Position numbers and translations under genes: made by a program. A DNA stretch of 7,233 nt from Acidimicrobiales bacterium (GTDB taxonomy: Bacteria > Actinomycetota > Acidimicrobiia > Acidimicrobiales > Ilumatobacteraceae). The stretch lies in assembly GCA_030830415.1 (NCBI GenBank), contig JAURNB010000115.1:1-7233 (forward strand). The letters run 5' to 3'. Positions 1-6,192 of this stretch are shown here, in pieces (position 1 is the first letter of the stretch; each line of letters starts with the position of its first letter). The notes under the pieces are model-generated. The model searched no databases. It worked only from the letters and a program-made list of their open reading frames with translations, and had not been told where the DNA came from.

Positions 1-825
1 ATCTTTCGGCAGCGACGCAGTTGCGCGGCGTACCACGGTTCCCCATTGCTCCATGGTTGGCGCATGCTCACTTGTCACATAAGCAACACCTAAACCGCCA
101 CCCACAGTGAGATCACTCAAACCGAGCGGCGCAAAGAAACTCACCATCACATCAATTGCTTTACCCAAGTGCTCAATGTCGAGCACGTTGGAACCAATGT
201 GGAAGTGCAAGCCAATGAGGTTGAGGCGTGACGACCTACGCACAGTTTCTACTGCTCGCATAGCGTCGCCATTACCCATGTTGAAACCAAACTTGGAATC
301 GTCTTGCCCTGTGGAAACAAATTCATGCGTATGAGCGTGCACGCCAGGTGTCACGCGAATCTGCACATTTACTTGCGCACCGAGGAAGCCTGCAACATGC
401 TCAAGGCGTTCAATTTCATCGAAACTATCGACCACAATGTGGTGCACGCCTTCACGAATGGCGTAATGCAATTCGTCGGAAGACTTGTTATTGCCATGCA
501 ACACACAACGATTGGCAGGAACGCCAGCACTTAAGGCAACAAAGAGTTCCCCGCCAGTTGCCACATCGAGCATGAGGCCTTCTTCGTGCACGAGTTTCGC
601 CATTTCTGTACACAGGAATGCTTTGGTGGCATACACCACATTTCCTGCACCGAAAGATTCACTGGCTTCACGACAGCGGTTATGAATGTGTTGCTCATCG
701 TAAATGAACAAAGGCGTACCAAATTGGGCAGCAAGGCTCGACACCAAGCAACCACCAATGGAGAGTTCTCCTGCAGGCTCAATGAGCGCTGTGTCGGGTA
801 GTAGACGAAGTTCTATGGGGTCCAT
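1..825 (-). CDS. lysA: Diaminopimelate decarboxylase, N-terminal 275 residues (cut by window edge)
   Basis: This PLP enzyme (fold type III, alanine-racemase-like barrel) decarboxylates meso-diaminopimelate to L-lysine, the last step of lysine synthesis in the cytoplasm. Reading from the ATG at 825 toward position 1 gives an open frame of 275 codons with no stop; the remainder (family length is about 420–460 residues) lies outside the window. Visible family motifs are YATKAF with the Schiff-base lysine K68, DVATGGEL (87–94), HGNNKS (110–115), HFHIGSN (207–213) and the phosphate-binding glycine run GGGLGVAY (242–249). The C-terminal substrate-binding cysteine region is not seen. The start is supported by GGAAG at 836–840 on the minus strand, 10 nt upstream and inside the end of argS. 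Only 2 bp separate it from the argS stop, so it is almost certainly co-transcribed and probably translationally coupled. Related ornithine/arginine decarboxylases share the fold, but the motifs and the argS context favour LysA. Confidence 0.95.
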   Translation of the reverse strand, partial: MDPIELRLLPDTALIEPAGELSIGGCLVSSLAAQFGTPLFIYDEQHIHNRCREASESFGAGNVVYATKAFLCTEMAKLVHEEGLMLDVATGGELFVALSAGVPANRCVLHGNNKSSDELHYAIREGVHHIVVDSFDEIERLEHVAGFLGAQVNVQIRVTPGVHAHTHEFVSTGQDDSKFGFNMGNGDAMRAVETVRRSSRLNLIGLHFHIGSNVLDIEHLGKAIDVMVSFFAPLGLSDLTVGGGLGVAYVTSEHAPTMEQWGTVVRRATASLPKD

Positions 826-827
826 TG

Positions 828-2570
828 CTACATCGCTTCCGGTGCTTCAATACCCAATAAACCTAGACCACAATTCAGTACTCGCGCTGTTGCATCGCAT
901 AATGCAAGGCGCTCGGTGCGTTGCGGTTCGTCAGATTTCAACACAGGACAATTCTCGTAGAAGCCGGTGAAAACCGTGGCGAGTTCATACAAATAGGTAC
1001 ACATGCGGTGCGGACTGGCCTTCGCCAAAGAGTCCCACACCACTGCATCGAACTGCAAAAGAGTGAGCGCGAGAGCTTTTTCTTGCGGTTCGCCCAGCGT
1101 CGCAGTAACGCCTCGTACAGATGCACGACTGATATCGGCGCGGCGAAAGATGCTGCAAATGCGAGCGTGTGCGTATTGCAGGTACGGCGCAGTGTTGCCA
1201 TCGAACGACAACATGCGGTCCCAGTCGAAGATGTAGTCCTTAATGCGATCGGTGGAAAGGTCGGCGTATTTCACTGCGCCAATGCCAATCATTCGTTCAA
1301 CGTTTGCGCGTTCAGCGGCCGAGAGTGCAGGGTTCTTTTCTTCCACTGCGCGTGATGCACGTTCTACAGCTTCTTCCAGCAATGCAGAGAGCTTCACAGA
1401 TTCTCCGCTGCGGCTCTTCAACATTTTTTTATCGGCGCCCAGCACATTGCCGAAAGACACGTGCTGCATTTCTACAGTGGCCGGCAACCAACCAGCTTTC
1501 TTTGCTGCAGCTTCCACCATTTGCAAGTGCTGAGCTTGTGGAGCACCCACCACGTACCACATCTTTTGGGCGCCAATGCGCTCAACGCGGTCGATAACGC
1601 ACGCAAGGTCGGTGGTGGCGTAGTTATAACCACCATCGCCTTTGCGAATAATGAGCGGCAATGGCTCGTTGTCGCGATTGGTGAACCCATCGAGGTACAT
1701 CACATCGGCGCCATCGCTTTGTTCGAGCGTTCCCGACACGCGCAAACGCTCCACTACCTGTGGCAGCAAATTGTTATATGCGCTTTCTCCCATGAGGTCG
1801 GAGTCTTCAAGCAATACCCCAAGAGTGCGATACACGCGGTTGAAGTACTTTGTGCTCTCGCCCACCAATACATTCCACATGCGCAGCGTTTCGGCGTCAC
1901 CGGCCTGCAGCGCAACAACTCGCAAACGTGCACGTTCTTTGAAAGCGTCGTCAGTTTCGAACTTTTGACGCGCGACTTTATAAAAAGAGTCGAGATCGCC
2001 AACAGAAAATGCCTCTGCTGCTTGGTCTTCACCTAGGTCAATGAGATGTTCAATGAGCATTCCAAAGGGAGTGCCCCAGTCGCCAATGTGGTTTTCGCGC
2101 ACTGTGGTGTAGCCAACAAAGTTCAGCATGCGCACCAGGGCATCGCCAATCACTGTGGAGCGCAAATGTCCTACGTGCATTTCCTTTGCAACGTTCGGCG
2201 CAGAATAGTCAACGACAACGGTTTCTTTGCCCTCAATGCTGCGCACGCCAAGAGCACTTGAACTTGTCATTGCTGCAAGTTCGCGTTCAAGAAACGCACG
2301 ACTAAAAACAACGTTGATAAACCCAGGGCCAGCAACTTCTGTGCTTTCACACATGTCGCTCACATCGCCAAGAAGAGCCAGCACCTCAGTTGCCACATCG
2401 CGTGGAACTTTGCCAGTTGCCTTCGCTACAGCCAGCGCACCATTCACCTGTGCATCGGCGCGGTCACTTGCACGCACCACAGGGTCGGCAGGTGCGGCGG
2501 CAACCGAAGAGAATGCGGGGCGGAAACGTTCGGCAAGGAGGGAAAGAGGATCAGACATGTCGCTAGCCAT
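828..2570 (-). CDS. argS: Arginyl-tRNA synthetase (class I)
   Basis: Charges tRNA-Arg with arginine in the cytoplasm. With the ATG at 2570 the protein has 580 residues, normal for ArgS. Domains in order: an N-terminal Add-1 tRNA-recognition domain (about 5–95, ending in the typical GPGFINVVFS), a Rossmann catalytic core with the HIGH-type motif HVGH (132–135) after SAPNVAKEM, the YATTDLA segment (317–323), the degenerate KMSKS-equivalent KKMLKSRSG (381–389), and a DALR anticodon-binding helical domain beginning near PYLQYAHARI (462–471) and ending in the characteristic GLLGIEAPEAM. A non-canonical KMSKS is normal for many ArgS proteins. The start is uncertain: ATG at 2570 and ATG at 2558 (MSDPLSLL...) are both credible, and a TTG at 2591 is possible, but none has a clear Shine-Dalgarno sequence, so leaderless or weakly led translation is possible. 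It is first gene of the argS–lysA operon, and a tRNA-Arg gene lies divergently 95 bp upstream. Confidence 0.97.
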   Translation of the reverse strand: MASDMSDPLSLLAERFRPAFSSVAAAPADPVVRASDRADAQVNGALAVAKATGKVPRDVATEVLALLGDVSDMCESTEVAGPGFINVVFSRAFLERELAAMTSSSALGVRSIEGKETVVVDYSAPNVAKEMHVGHLRSTVIGDALVRMLNFVGYTTVRENHIGDWGTPFGMLIEHLIDLGEDQAAEAFSVGDLDSFYKVARQKFETDDAFKERARLRVVALQAGDAETLRMWNVLVGESTKYFNRVYRTLGVLLEDSDLMGESAYNNLLPQVVERLRVSGTLEQSDGADVMYLDGFTNRDNEPLPLIIRKGDGGYNYATTDLACVIDRVERIGAQKMWYVVGAPQAQHLQMVEAAAKKAGWLPATVEMQHVSFGNVLGADKKMLKSRSGESVKLSALLEEAVERASRAVEEKNPALSAAERANVERMIGIGAVKYADLSTDRIKDYIFDWDRMLSFDGNTAPYLQYAHARICSIFRRADISRASVRGVTATLGEPQEKALALTLLQFDAVVWDSLAKASPHRMCTYLYELATVFTGFYENCPVLKSDEPQRTERLALCDATARVLNCGLGLLGIEAPEAM

Positions 2571-2665
2571 TGTTGCCGACCACGAGCCCAAATCACGGAT
2601 CTTTACGAAGTCTTGGGCAATGCCACTAGCCTGAGGTCGCTAGAGCAGAAATTTTTCCTGTCCTA

Positions 2666-2740
2666 GCCCTCGTAGCTCAGGGGATAGAGCGTCGGCCTCC
2701 GGAGCCGTAGGCGCAGGTTCGAATCCTGCCGAGGGCACCA
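2666..2740 (+). tRNA. tRNA-Arg (anticodon CCG, reads CGG)
   Basis: A complete cloverleaf can be drawn by hand. The acceptor arm GCCCTCG (2666–2672) pairs with CGAGGGC (2730–2736), followed by discriminator A2737 and an encoded CCA (2738–2740). The D arm is GCTC/GAGC. The anticodon stem CGGC/GCCG closes the loop CTCCGGA (2697–2703) with anticodon CCG at 2699–2701; the outermost pair 27–43 is a T–T mismatch. The T arm is GCAGG-TTCGAAT-CCTGC. The anticodon and the overall likeness to the E. coli CCG-reading arginine tRNA make the identity firm. No confident promoter was recognised upstream, and no terminator separates it from the importer operon that begins 86 bp downstream, so read-through is possible. 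Confidence 0.97.
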
Positions 2741-2809
2741 ACTCACAGTTCGTTAACACAAAATAAACAGTGACAATGACCGTGCGTTTACATTCATCGC
2801 CTAGTTTTC

Positions 2810-2815
2810 AAGGAG
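2810..2815 (+). promoter_or_regulatory. Shine-Dalgarno that sets the ATPase start
   Basis: AAGGAG lies 11 nt before the ATG at 2827 but only 2 nt before an in-frame ATG at 2818. It lies downstream of the more upstream in-frame GTG (2770) and ATG (2776). The spacing therefore selects 2827 as the start of the ABC ATPase. Confidence 0.75.
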
Positions 2816-2826
2816 AGATGTTCACT

Positions 2827-3600
2827 ATGACTGACCGCAAAGAAACACAAATTGCGAGCATGCCAAATAACTCACGGCTGGAATTCCGCAATGTTTCCAT
2901 GACGTTTCCCGATGGAACTGAAGCGCTGAAAGAAGTTTCCTTTTCCGTGGCTGCAGGGGAGTTCGTCACCATCGTGGGGCCGTCCGGATGTGGTAAATCA
3001 ACTCTTCTTCGTGTTGCATCTGGGCTCACAACGCACTCCAATGGCGAGTGCCTGGCAGATCGCGGTAGCTTGGGCTACGTCTTCCAAGACGCCACTCTTT
3101 TGCCGTGGCGTACCGTGCAGCGAAACGTCGAGTTAAATGCCGAATTGCAAGGTGTTCCCGAGGCTGAACGCCGCGAACGCGCCCGTCAAGCCATCGAACT
3201 TGTGGGTCTGACCGGCAGCGAAAAAAAGTATCCCAAACAGTTGTCGGGTGGAATGAAGATGAGAACTTCTCTCGCTCGTTCACTTGTCATGAAGCCAAGT
3301 GTTTTTATGTTCGATGAACCTTTTGGCGCCCTTGACGAAATTAGTCGTGAACGTCTGCAAGACGAACTCTTACGCATTTTTGATCACGAAGGTTTCGCCG
3401 GTCTCTTCATTACGCACTCCGTTCCCGAGGCAGTTTTCCTCTCTACCCGCGTGCTCTGCATGTCTGCTCGGCCTGGTCGTATCATTGCCGACTTTTCTAT
3501 TCCCTGGGAATACCCGCGCCGGCACGACATCCGCTACTCACCTGAGTTTGCCGAAATGTGCGGCAAGGTCTCTGAGTCTTTGAGAGAAGCCCACGCATGA
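2827..3600 (+). CDS. ABC transporter ATP-binding protein, NitT/TauT (SsuB/TauB-like) family
   Basis: A 257-residue nucleotide-binding subunit that powers the importer from the cytoplasmic face. All ABC motifs are present and intact: Walker A GPSGCGKST (51–59), Q-loop glutamine Q87 in YVFQDATLLPW, signature LSGGM (139–143), Walker B VFMFD with catalytic E164 in DEPFGALDE, and the switch histidine H197 in ITHSVPEAV. The DATLLPWRTV stretch after the Q-loop and the THSVPEAVFLS segment are typical of the nitrate/sulfonate/taurine/thiamine-precursor ATPases. The length is normal for that family. The start at 2827 is preferred because AAGGAG sits 11 nt upstream; earlier in-frame starts at 2770 (GTG) and 2776 (ATG) would add an unconserved leader. 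The stop overlaps the permease start as ATGA at 3597–3600, so the two are translationally coupled. Substrate cannot be read from the ATPase. Confidence 0.95.
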   Translation: MTDRKETQIASMPNNSRLEFRNVSMTFPDGTEALKEVSFSVAAGEFVTIVGPSGCGKSTLLRVASGLTTHSNGECLADRGSLGYVFQDATLLPWRTVQRNVELNAELQGVPEAERRERARQAIELVGLTGSEKKYPKQLSGGMKMRTSLARSLVMKPSVFMFDEPFGALDEISRERLQDELLRIFDHEGFAGLFITHSVPEAVFLSTRVLCMSARPGRIIADFSIPWEYPRRHDIRYSPEFAEMCGKVSESLREAHA

Positions 3601-4397
3601 GCACGCAAACCAAATTACTAAAGACCTATATGCCCCCACTCGCCACCTTTGGGGCCTTTATTGGTGTGTGGTACGCGGTGCACTACTTCATTTTGAGCGA
3701 GAACCGTAAGTTCATTGTTCCCCCACCGCATGCAGTCATCGATAATGCCTTCTTGAATGGCGTCGCTCGGTCGGAACTCGCCGAAGGGCTTGTGAACACC
3801 GGACGTATTGCGTTGTTCGGCTTCTTGATTGCTTCTGTATTGGCACTTTTTGGGTCGGTACTCATGGCAGGCAATCGCATGATTGAACGCGCTCTCTTTC
3901 CCTACGCCGTGGCACTTCAAACGGTGCCCATTTTGGCGCTAGTGCCACTCTTTTCAGTGTGGTTTGGGCCAACGCGCACTGCCCGCATCGTCACATGCGT
4001 ATTGGTAGCCATCTTCCCCATCCTCACCAGTTTTCTCTTCGGATTGAAGTCTGTTGATAGTGGCCATCAAGATCTTTTCACCCTCAACAATGTGAGTCGT
4101 ACAACACGATTCCGCAAATTACTTTTCCCGGCCGCTTTGCCATCAATTTTCACGGGGCTTCGCATTGGTGCTGGGCTGTGTGTCATCGGCGCTCTCGTTG
4201 CCGACTTCTTCTTTTCACGTGGCGACCTCGGACTCGGGCGCCTCTTAAACAATTACGCCAAGCGTCTCGAATACGAGAAACTTTTTGGCGGAGTGATTTT
4301 GGCTTCTGCCTTGGGCGTTGCCATCTACATCCTCATCGGCTGGATCGCCAATCGTTCGCTACGCGATTGGCACGAGTCAGAGGCACGATCGGCCTAG
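3597..4397 (+). CDS. ABC transporter permease, NitT/TauT (SsuC/TauC-like) family
   Basis: A 266-residue inner-membrane subunit of the binding-protein-dependent importer (BPD_transp_1 fold). Hydrophobic segments that can be seen lie at roughly 13–33, 69–91, 102–122, 129–150, 190–206 and 231–250, consistent with six membrane helices and cytoplasmic ends. The coupling loop that docks on the ATPase lies at about 158–190 (HQDLFTLNNVSRTTRF, then LLFPAALPSIFTGLRI). It keeps the conserved LP and TGLRI parts but lacks a recognisable EAA and the usual glycine. The start ATG overlaps the ATPase stop by 4 bp and is preceded by purine-rich GAGAGAAG (3582–3589), 7 nt away. The stop TAG sits in a small CGGC-CTA-GCCG hairpin (4390–4400). 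With a single permease gene present, a homodimer is expected. The importer type is secure; the solute is not. Confidence 0.93.
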   Translation: MSTQTKLLKTYMPPLATFGAFIGVWYAVHYFILSENRKFIVPPPHAVIDNAFLNGVARSELAEGLVNTGRIALFGFLIASVLALFGSVLMAGNRMIERALFPYAVALQTVPILALVPLFSVWFGPTRTARIVTCVLVAIFPILTSFLFGLKSVDSGHQDLFTLNNVSRTTRFRKLLFPAALPSIFTGLRIGAGLCVIGALVADFFFSRGDLGLGRLLNNYAKRLEYEKLFGGVILASALGVAIYILIGWIANRSLRDWHESEARSA

Positions 4398-4436
4398 CCG
4401 TAAGTGGCAATTATCCGTACACCTATTAGACCAAAA

Positions 4437-4442
4437 AGGAAG
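4437..4442 (+). promoter_or_regulatory. Shine-Dalgarno that sets the binding-protein start
   Basis: AGGAAG lies 9 nt before the ATG at 4452. It excludes the upstream in-frame GTG at 4404, which would also push the lipoprotein signal sequence away from the N-terminus. Confidence 0.75.
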
Positions 4443-4451
4443 AACCCACTT

Positions 4452-5648
4452 ATGAAACGTTCCACACGACGCATCATCGCTCTTGCGGCTGCTGCGGGTC
4501 TCGTTCTCGCTGCCTGTGGTAGTGACAACGATGCAACAACTACAGAAGACACCACCGCACCTGAAGAAGTGACAGTCGATACCACTGCTGCAACTGACGA
4601 AGTTGTCTGCCCCGCGAATCTTGTTATTCAAACTGACTGGTGGCCAGAAATTGAACACGGCGGCACCTACCAACTCATCGGAGCCGGCGGAGTGGCCGAC
4701 CCCAAGTTGTTCACCTACTCAGGCCCGATTGCCGATGCTTACAAAGTTGGCGGCATTGAGACCGTTGAAATTCGTGCAGGTGGAGACGCCATTGAATTCC
4801 AGCCAGTTCTTTCTGTCATGAAGACCGACCAAGACATCACACTGGGATACGTCAACACCGACGACATCATTCAAAGCTCAGGCACCGTTCGTGCAACCGG
4901 AGTTGCCACCACTTTGGAAATCAACCCTCAGTTCCTCATGTGGGACCCAGAGCAATTGAAGATCGACCCGAAGGACCCAGCAAGCCTCGGTGCCTCTGGT
5001 GCTCGTATTTCTCACTTCTCAGGAACCACCTACATGGACTGGTTGTTGGGCAAGGGCTTTATTAAGAAAGATCAAAGCGACCCCAACTACGGCGGATCGC
5101 CCGACAAGTGGATTGCTGACGGAGGCAACTTCATTCAGCAGGGTTTCGTGACCAATGAAACCTACAAATACGAAAATGAAATCAACTGGAAAGACGGCGC
5201 TCCGGCCCCAATCGATTACACATTGATTCATGATCTTGGCTGGCAGCCGTACCCTGCGATGTACAGCGTTCTCAGTGACCGCGTAGAAGAGTTAAGCCCA
5301 TGTCTTGCAGTTCTCGTTCCGAAGTTGCAACAGGCTTGGGTTGACTACCTCGCAGACCCCACCCCAATTGGTGATGCGTTGGTTGAAATTACAAAGACCT
5401 ATAACAACTACTGGACCATCACACCAGAATTGAATGCTGCAGGCTTTGAGCTCTTCAAGAGTTTGGGAATCGGTGGCAACGGCCCCGACAGCACTTACGG
5501 CAACTTCGACATCGATCGTGTGCAGAAGTTGTACGACGAGGCCATGCCGTTGTTGGCTGAACTCGGAGTAGAGACCGATGCTACATTGACGGTTGACGGT
5601 GTAGTTACAAACCAGTTCATCGATACATCAATTGGTGTCGCTGGATAA
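4452..5648 (+). CDS. ABC transporter solute-binding lipoprotein, NMT1/THI5-like (substrate unassigned)
   Basis: A 398-residue extracytoplasmic receptor that should capture the solute and deliver it to the upstream permease. The N-terminus is a lipoprotein signal: basic MKRSTRR, a hydrophobic Ala/Leu stretch, then lipobox LAAC with the lipidated cysteine at C22. Residues 23–50 are a Thr/Asp/Glu-rich, probably disordered tether. The folded domain opens with NLVIQTDWWPEIEHGGTYQL (56–75). Its D62-W63-x-P65-x3-H69-x-G71-x-Y73 spacing resembles the DWxPNxxHxGxY opening of ThiY/THI5 pyrimidine-binding proteins. The end (DRVQKLYDEAMPLL, then TNQFID) is like other NMT1/SsuA-type receptors. It is longer than the usual 310–340 residues, the excess being the tether and insertions around 160–255. 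Two extra cysteines, C53 and C284, could form a disulfide. It is the last gene of the operon, 54 bp after the permease, and a strong terminator follows. The receptor role is secure; a thiamine-precursor-like ligand is only an inference, and riboflavin, sulfonates or other small organics remain possible. Confidence 0.9.
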   Translation: MKRSTRRIIALAAAAGLVLAACGSDNDATTTEDTTAPEEVTVDTTAATDEVVCPANLVIQTDWWPEIEHGGTYQLIGAGGVADPKLFTYSGPIADAYKVGGIETVEIRAGGDAIEFQPVLSVMKTDQDITLGYVNTDDIIQSSGTVRATGVATTLEINPQFLMWDPEQLKIDPKDPASLGASGARISHFSGTTYMDWLLGKGFIKKDQSDPNYGGSPDKWIADGGNFIQQGFVTNETYKYENEINWKDGAPAPIDYTLIHDLGWQPYPAMYSVLSDRVEELSPCLAVLVPKLQQAWVDYLADPTPIGDALVEITKTYNNYWTITPELNAAGFELFKSLGIGGNGPDSTYGNFDIDRVQKLYDEAMPLLAELGVETDATLTVDGVVTNQFIDTSIGVAG

Positions 5649-5663
5649 ACAACTCAGAATTTC

Positions 5664-5697
5664 AAAAAGGGCCGTCCTTCGGGGCGGCCCTTTTTTT
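5664..5697 (+). terminator. Strong intrinsic terminator, probably bidirectional
   Basis: A 9-bp stem GGGCCGTCC (5669–5677) / GGGCGGCCC (5682–5690), with one G·T pair, closes a TTCG tetraloop (the very stable C-UUCG-G type). T7 follows (5691–5697) and A5 precedes it (5664–5668). The A-tract gives the minus strand a U-tract as well, so the same element can end the importer operon (stop at 5648) and the convergent VOC gene (stop at 5710). Confidence 0.95.
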
Positions 5698-5709
5698 ATT
5701 CCCAAACTG

Positions 5710-6075
5710 TCAGCGGTAAGCACACAGGTCAAAGGCATTACCGTCGAGGTCGACAAAGTTGGCGATCATGCCATACGACTCTCGACGAACAGGACGCGTT
5801 TCCGTTGCTTGAAGAGCAAGCAGGCGAGCGTGTTCGGCATTAAAATTCTCAAGTGAGCACACGAGGTCGAGATGCATTCCACCAGGCCGGTGTGCACCGC
5901 GTTGGAACCCAAGACGCCGAATGCCTTGCTTGTCTGACAACACGATCCATCGATCACCGTCTTCTCGTTCCGATTCAACGAGCCCCATCACATCAGACCA
6001 AAATGCGGCCAAAACCTCGGTGGAAGGGGTATCGAAGGTAACAAGGTCAAAGCGAATGGGAAAAGGTTCAGACAT
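5710..6075 (-). CDS. VOC-superfamily (glyoxalase-like) protein
   Basis: A 121-residue single-domain cytosolic protein with the paired beta-alpha-beta-beta-beta layout of the vicinal oxygen chelate fold. The first half opens with FDLVTFDTPSTEVLAAFW (9–26), the strand-then-helix start typical of this fold. The second half contains MHLDLVC (67–73) and ends in ANFVDLDGNAFDLC (105–118), the usual DPxGNxF/L closing strand. The opening strand has no His/Gln/Glu in the expected metal position (FDLVTFDT), and the final acidic ligand is Asp (D116), so classical glyoxalase I metal chemistry is doubtful. A binding or resistance-like role, or another reaction, is equally possible. The ATG at 6075 gives the natural N-terminus (MSEPFPIRFDLV). 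Only a weak purine run (GTGTGAGAG) precedes it directly. It is convergent with the importer and shares its terminator, and is divergent from the P450. No substrate can be assigned. Confidence 0.85.
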   Translation of the reverse strand: MSEPFPIRFDLVTFDTPSTEVLAAFWSDVMGLVESEREDGDRWIVLSDKQGIRRLGFQRGAHRPGGMHLDLVCSLENFNAEHARLLALQATETRPVRRESYGMIANFVDLDGNAFDLCAYR

Positions 6076-6192
6076 CTCTCACACACTAGAAGCCATATCG
6101 CTTTCAGGTGTCGTTGGCGAACCTATTGAGAAACTTGTGAAATACTCTCTTTACGAATTGTGTTGAAAACATTGCGTCGGGGGGGCAGCAAC
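6076..6192. other. Divergent intergenic region between VOC gene and P450
   Basis: This 117-bp stretch must hold the 5' signals of two genes that point away from each other. TANNNT-like hexamers occur (for example TACTCT at 6143–6148), but none has a convincing -35 element at proper spacing, and no clear inverted-repeat operator was seen. In-frame upstream starts for the P450 (GTG 6160, TTG 6163, TTG 6172) lie in it. The frame is open back to a stop at 6127–6129. Confidence 0.6.
6179..6185 (+). promoter_or_regulatory. G7 run acting as likely ribosome binding site of the P450
   Basis: Seven consecutive G lie 7 nt before the GTG at 6193. Five G can pair with the anti-Shine-Dalgarno CCUCC using one G·U pair, so this favours 6193 as the start over the upstream GTG at 6160, which has no purine-rich leader. 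No AGGAGG-type site is present. Confidence 0.5.

Noticed and set aside
107..801. Several short open frames on both strands in the first 800 bases
   Set aside because: They are shadows of the minus-strand lysA frame, which is continuous from 825 to 1 and carries all family motifs.
1461..2036. 191-codon open frame on the plus strand
   Set aside because: It lies wholly antisense to the well-conserved argS frame and encodes no recognisable domain.
2666..2740. tRNA gene as an integration site for a mobile element
   Set aside because: No integrase gene and no repeat of the tRNA 3' end was seen; flanking genes are housekeeping and transport.
2770..2826. Upstream GTG (2770) and ATG (2776, 2818) starts for the ABC ATPase
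   Set aside because: The Shine-Dalgarno at 2810–2815 lies downstream of the first two and too close to 2818; 2827 has proper spacing.
2741..2826. Possible TPP or FMN riboswitch before the importer operon, suggested by the THI5-like receptor
   Set aside because: Only 86 bp are available and no CUGAGA-type or other aptamer core motif is present.
2741..2826. Possible sigma-70 promoter for the importer (TACATT at 2789–2794)
   Set aside because: No acceptable -35 hexamer lies 16–18 bp upstream; a single TANNNT match is expected by chance.
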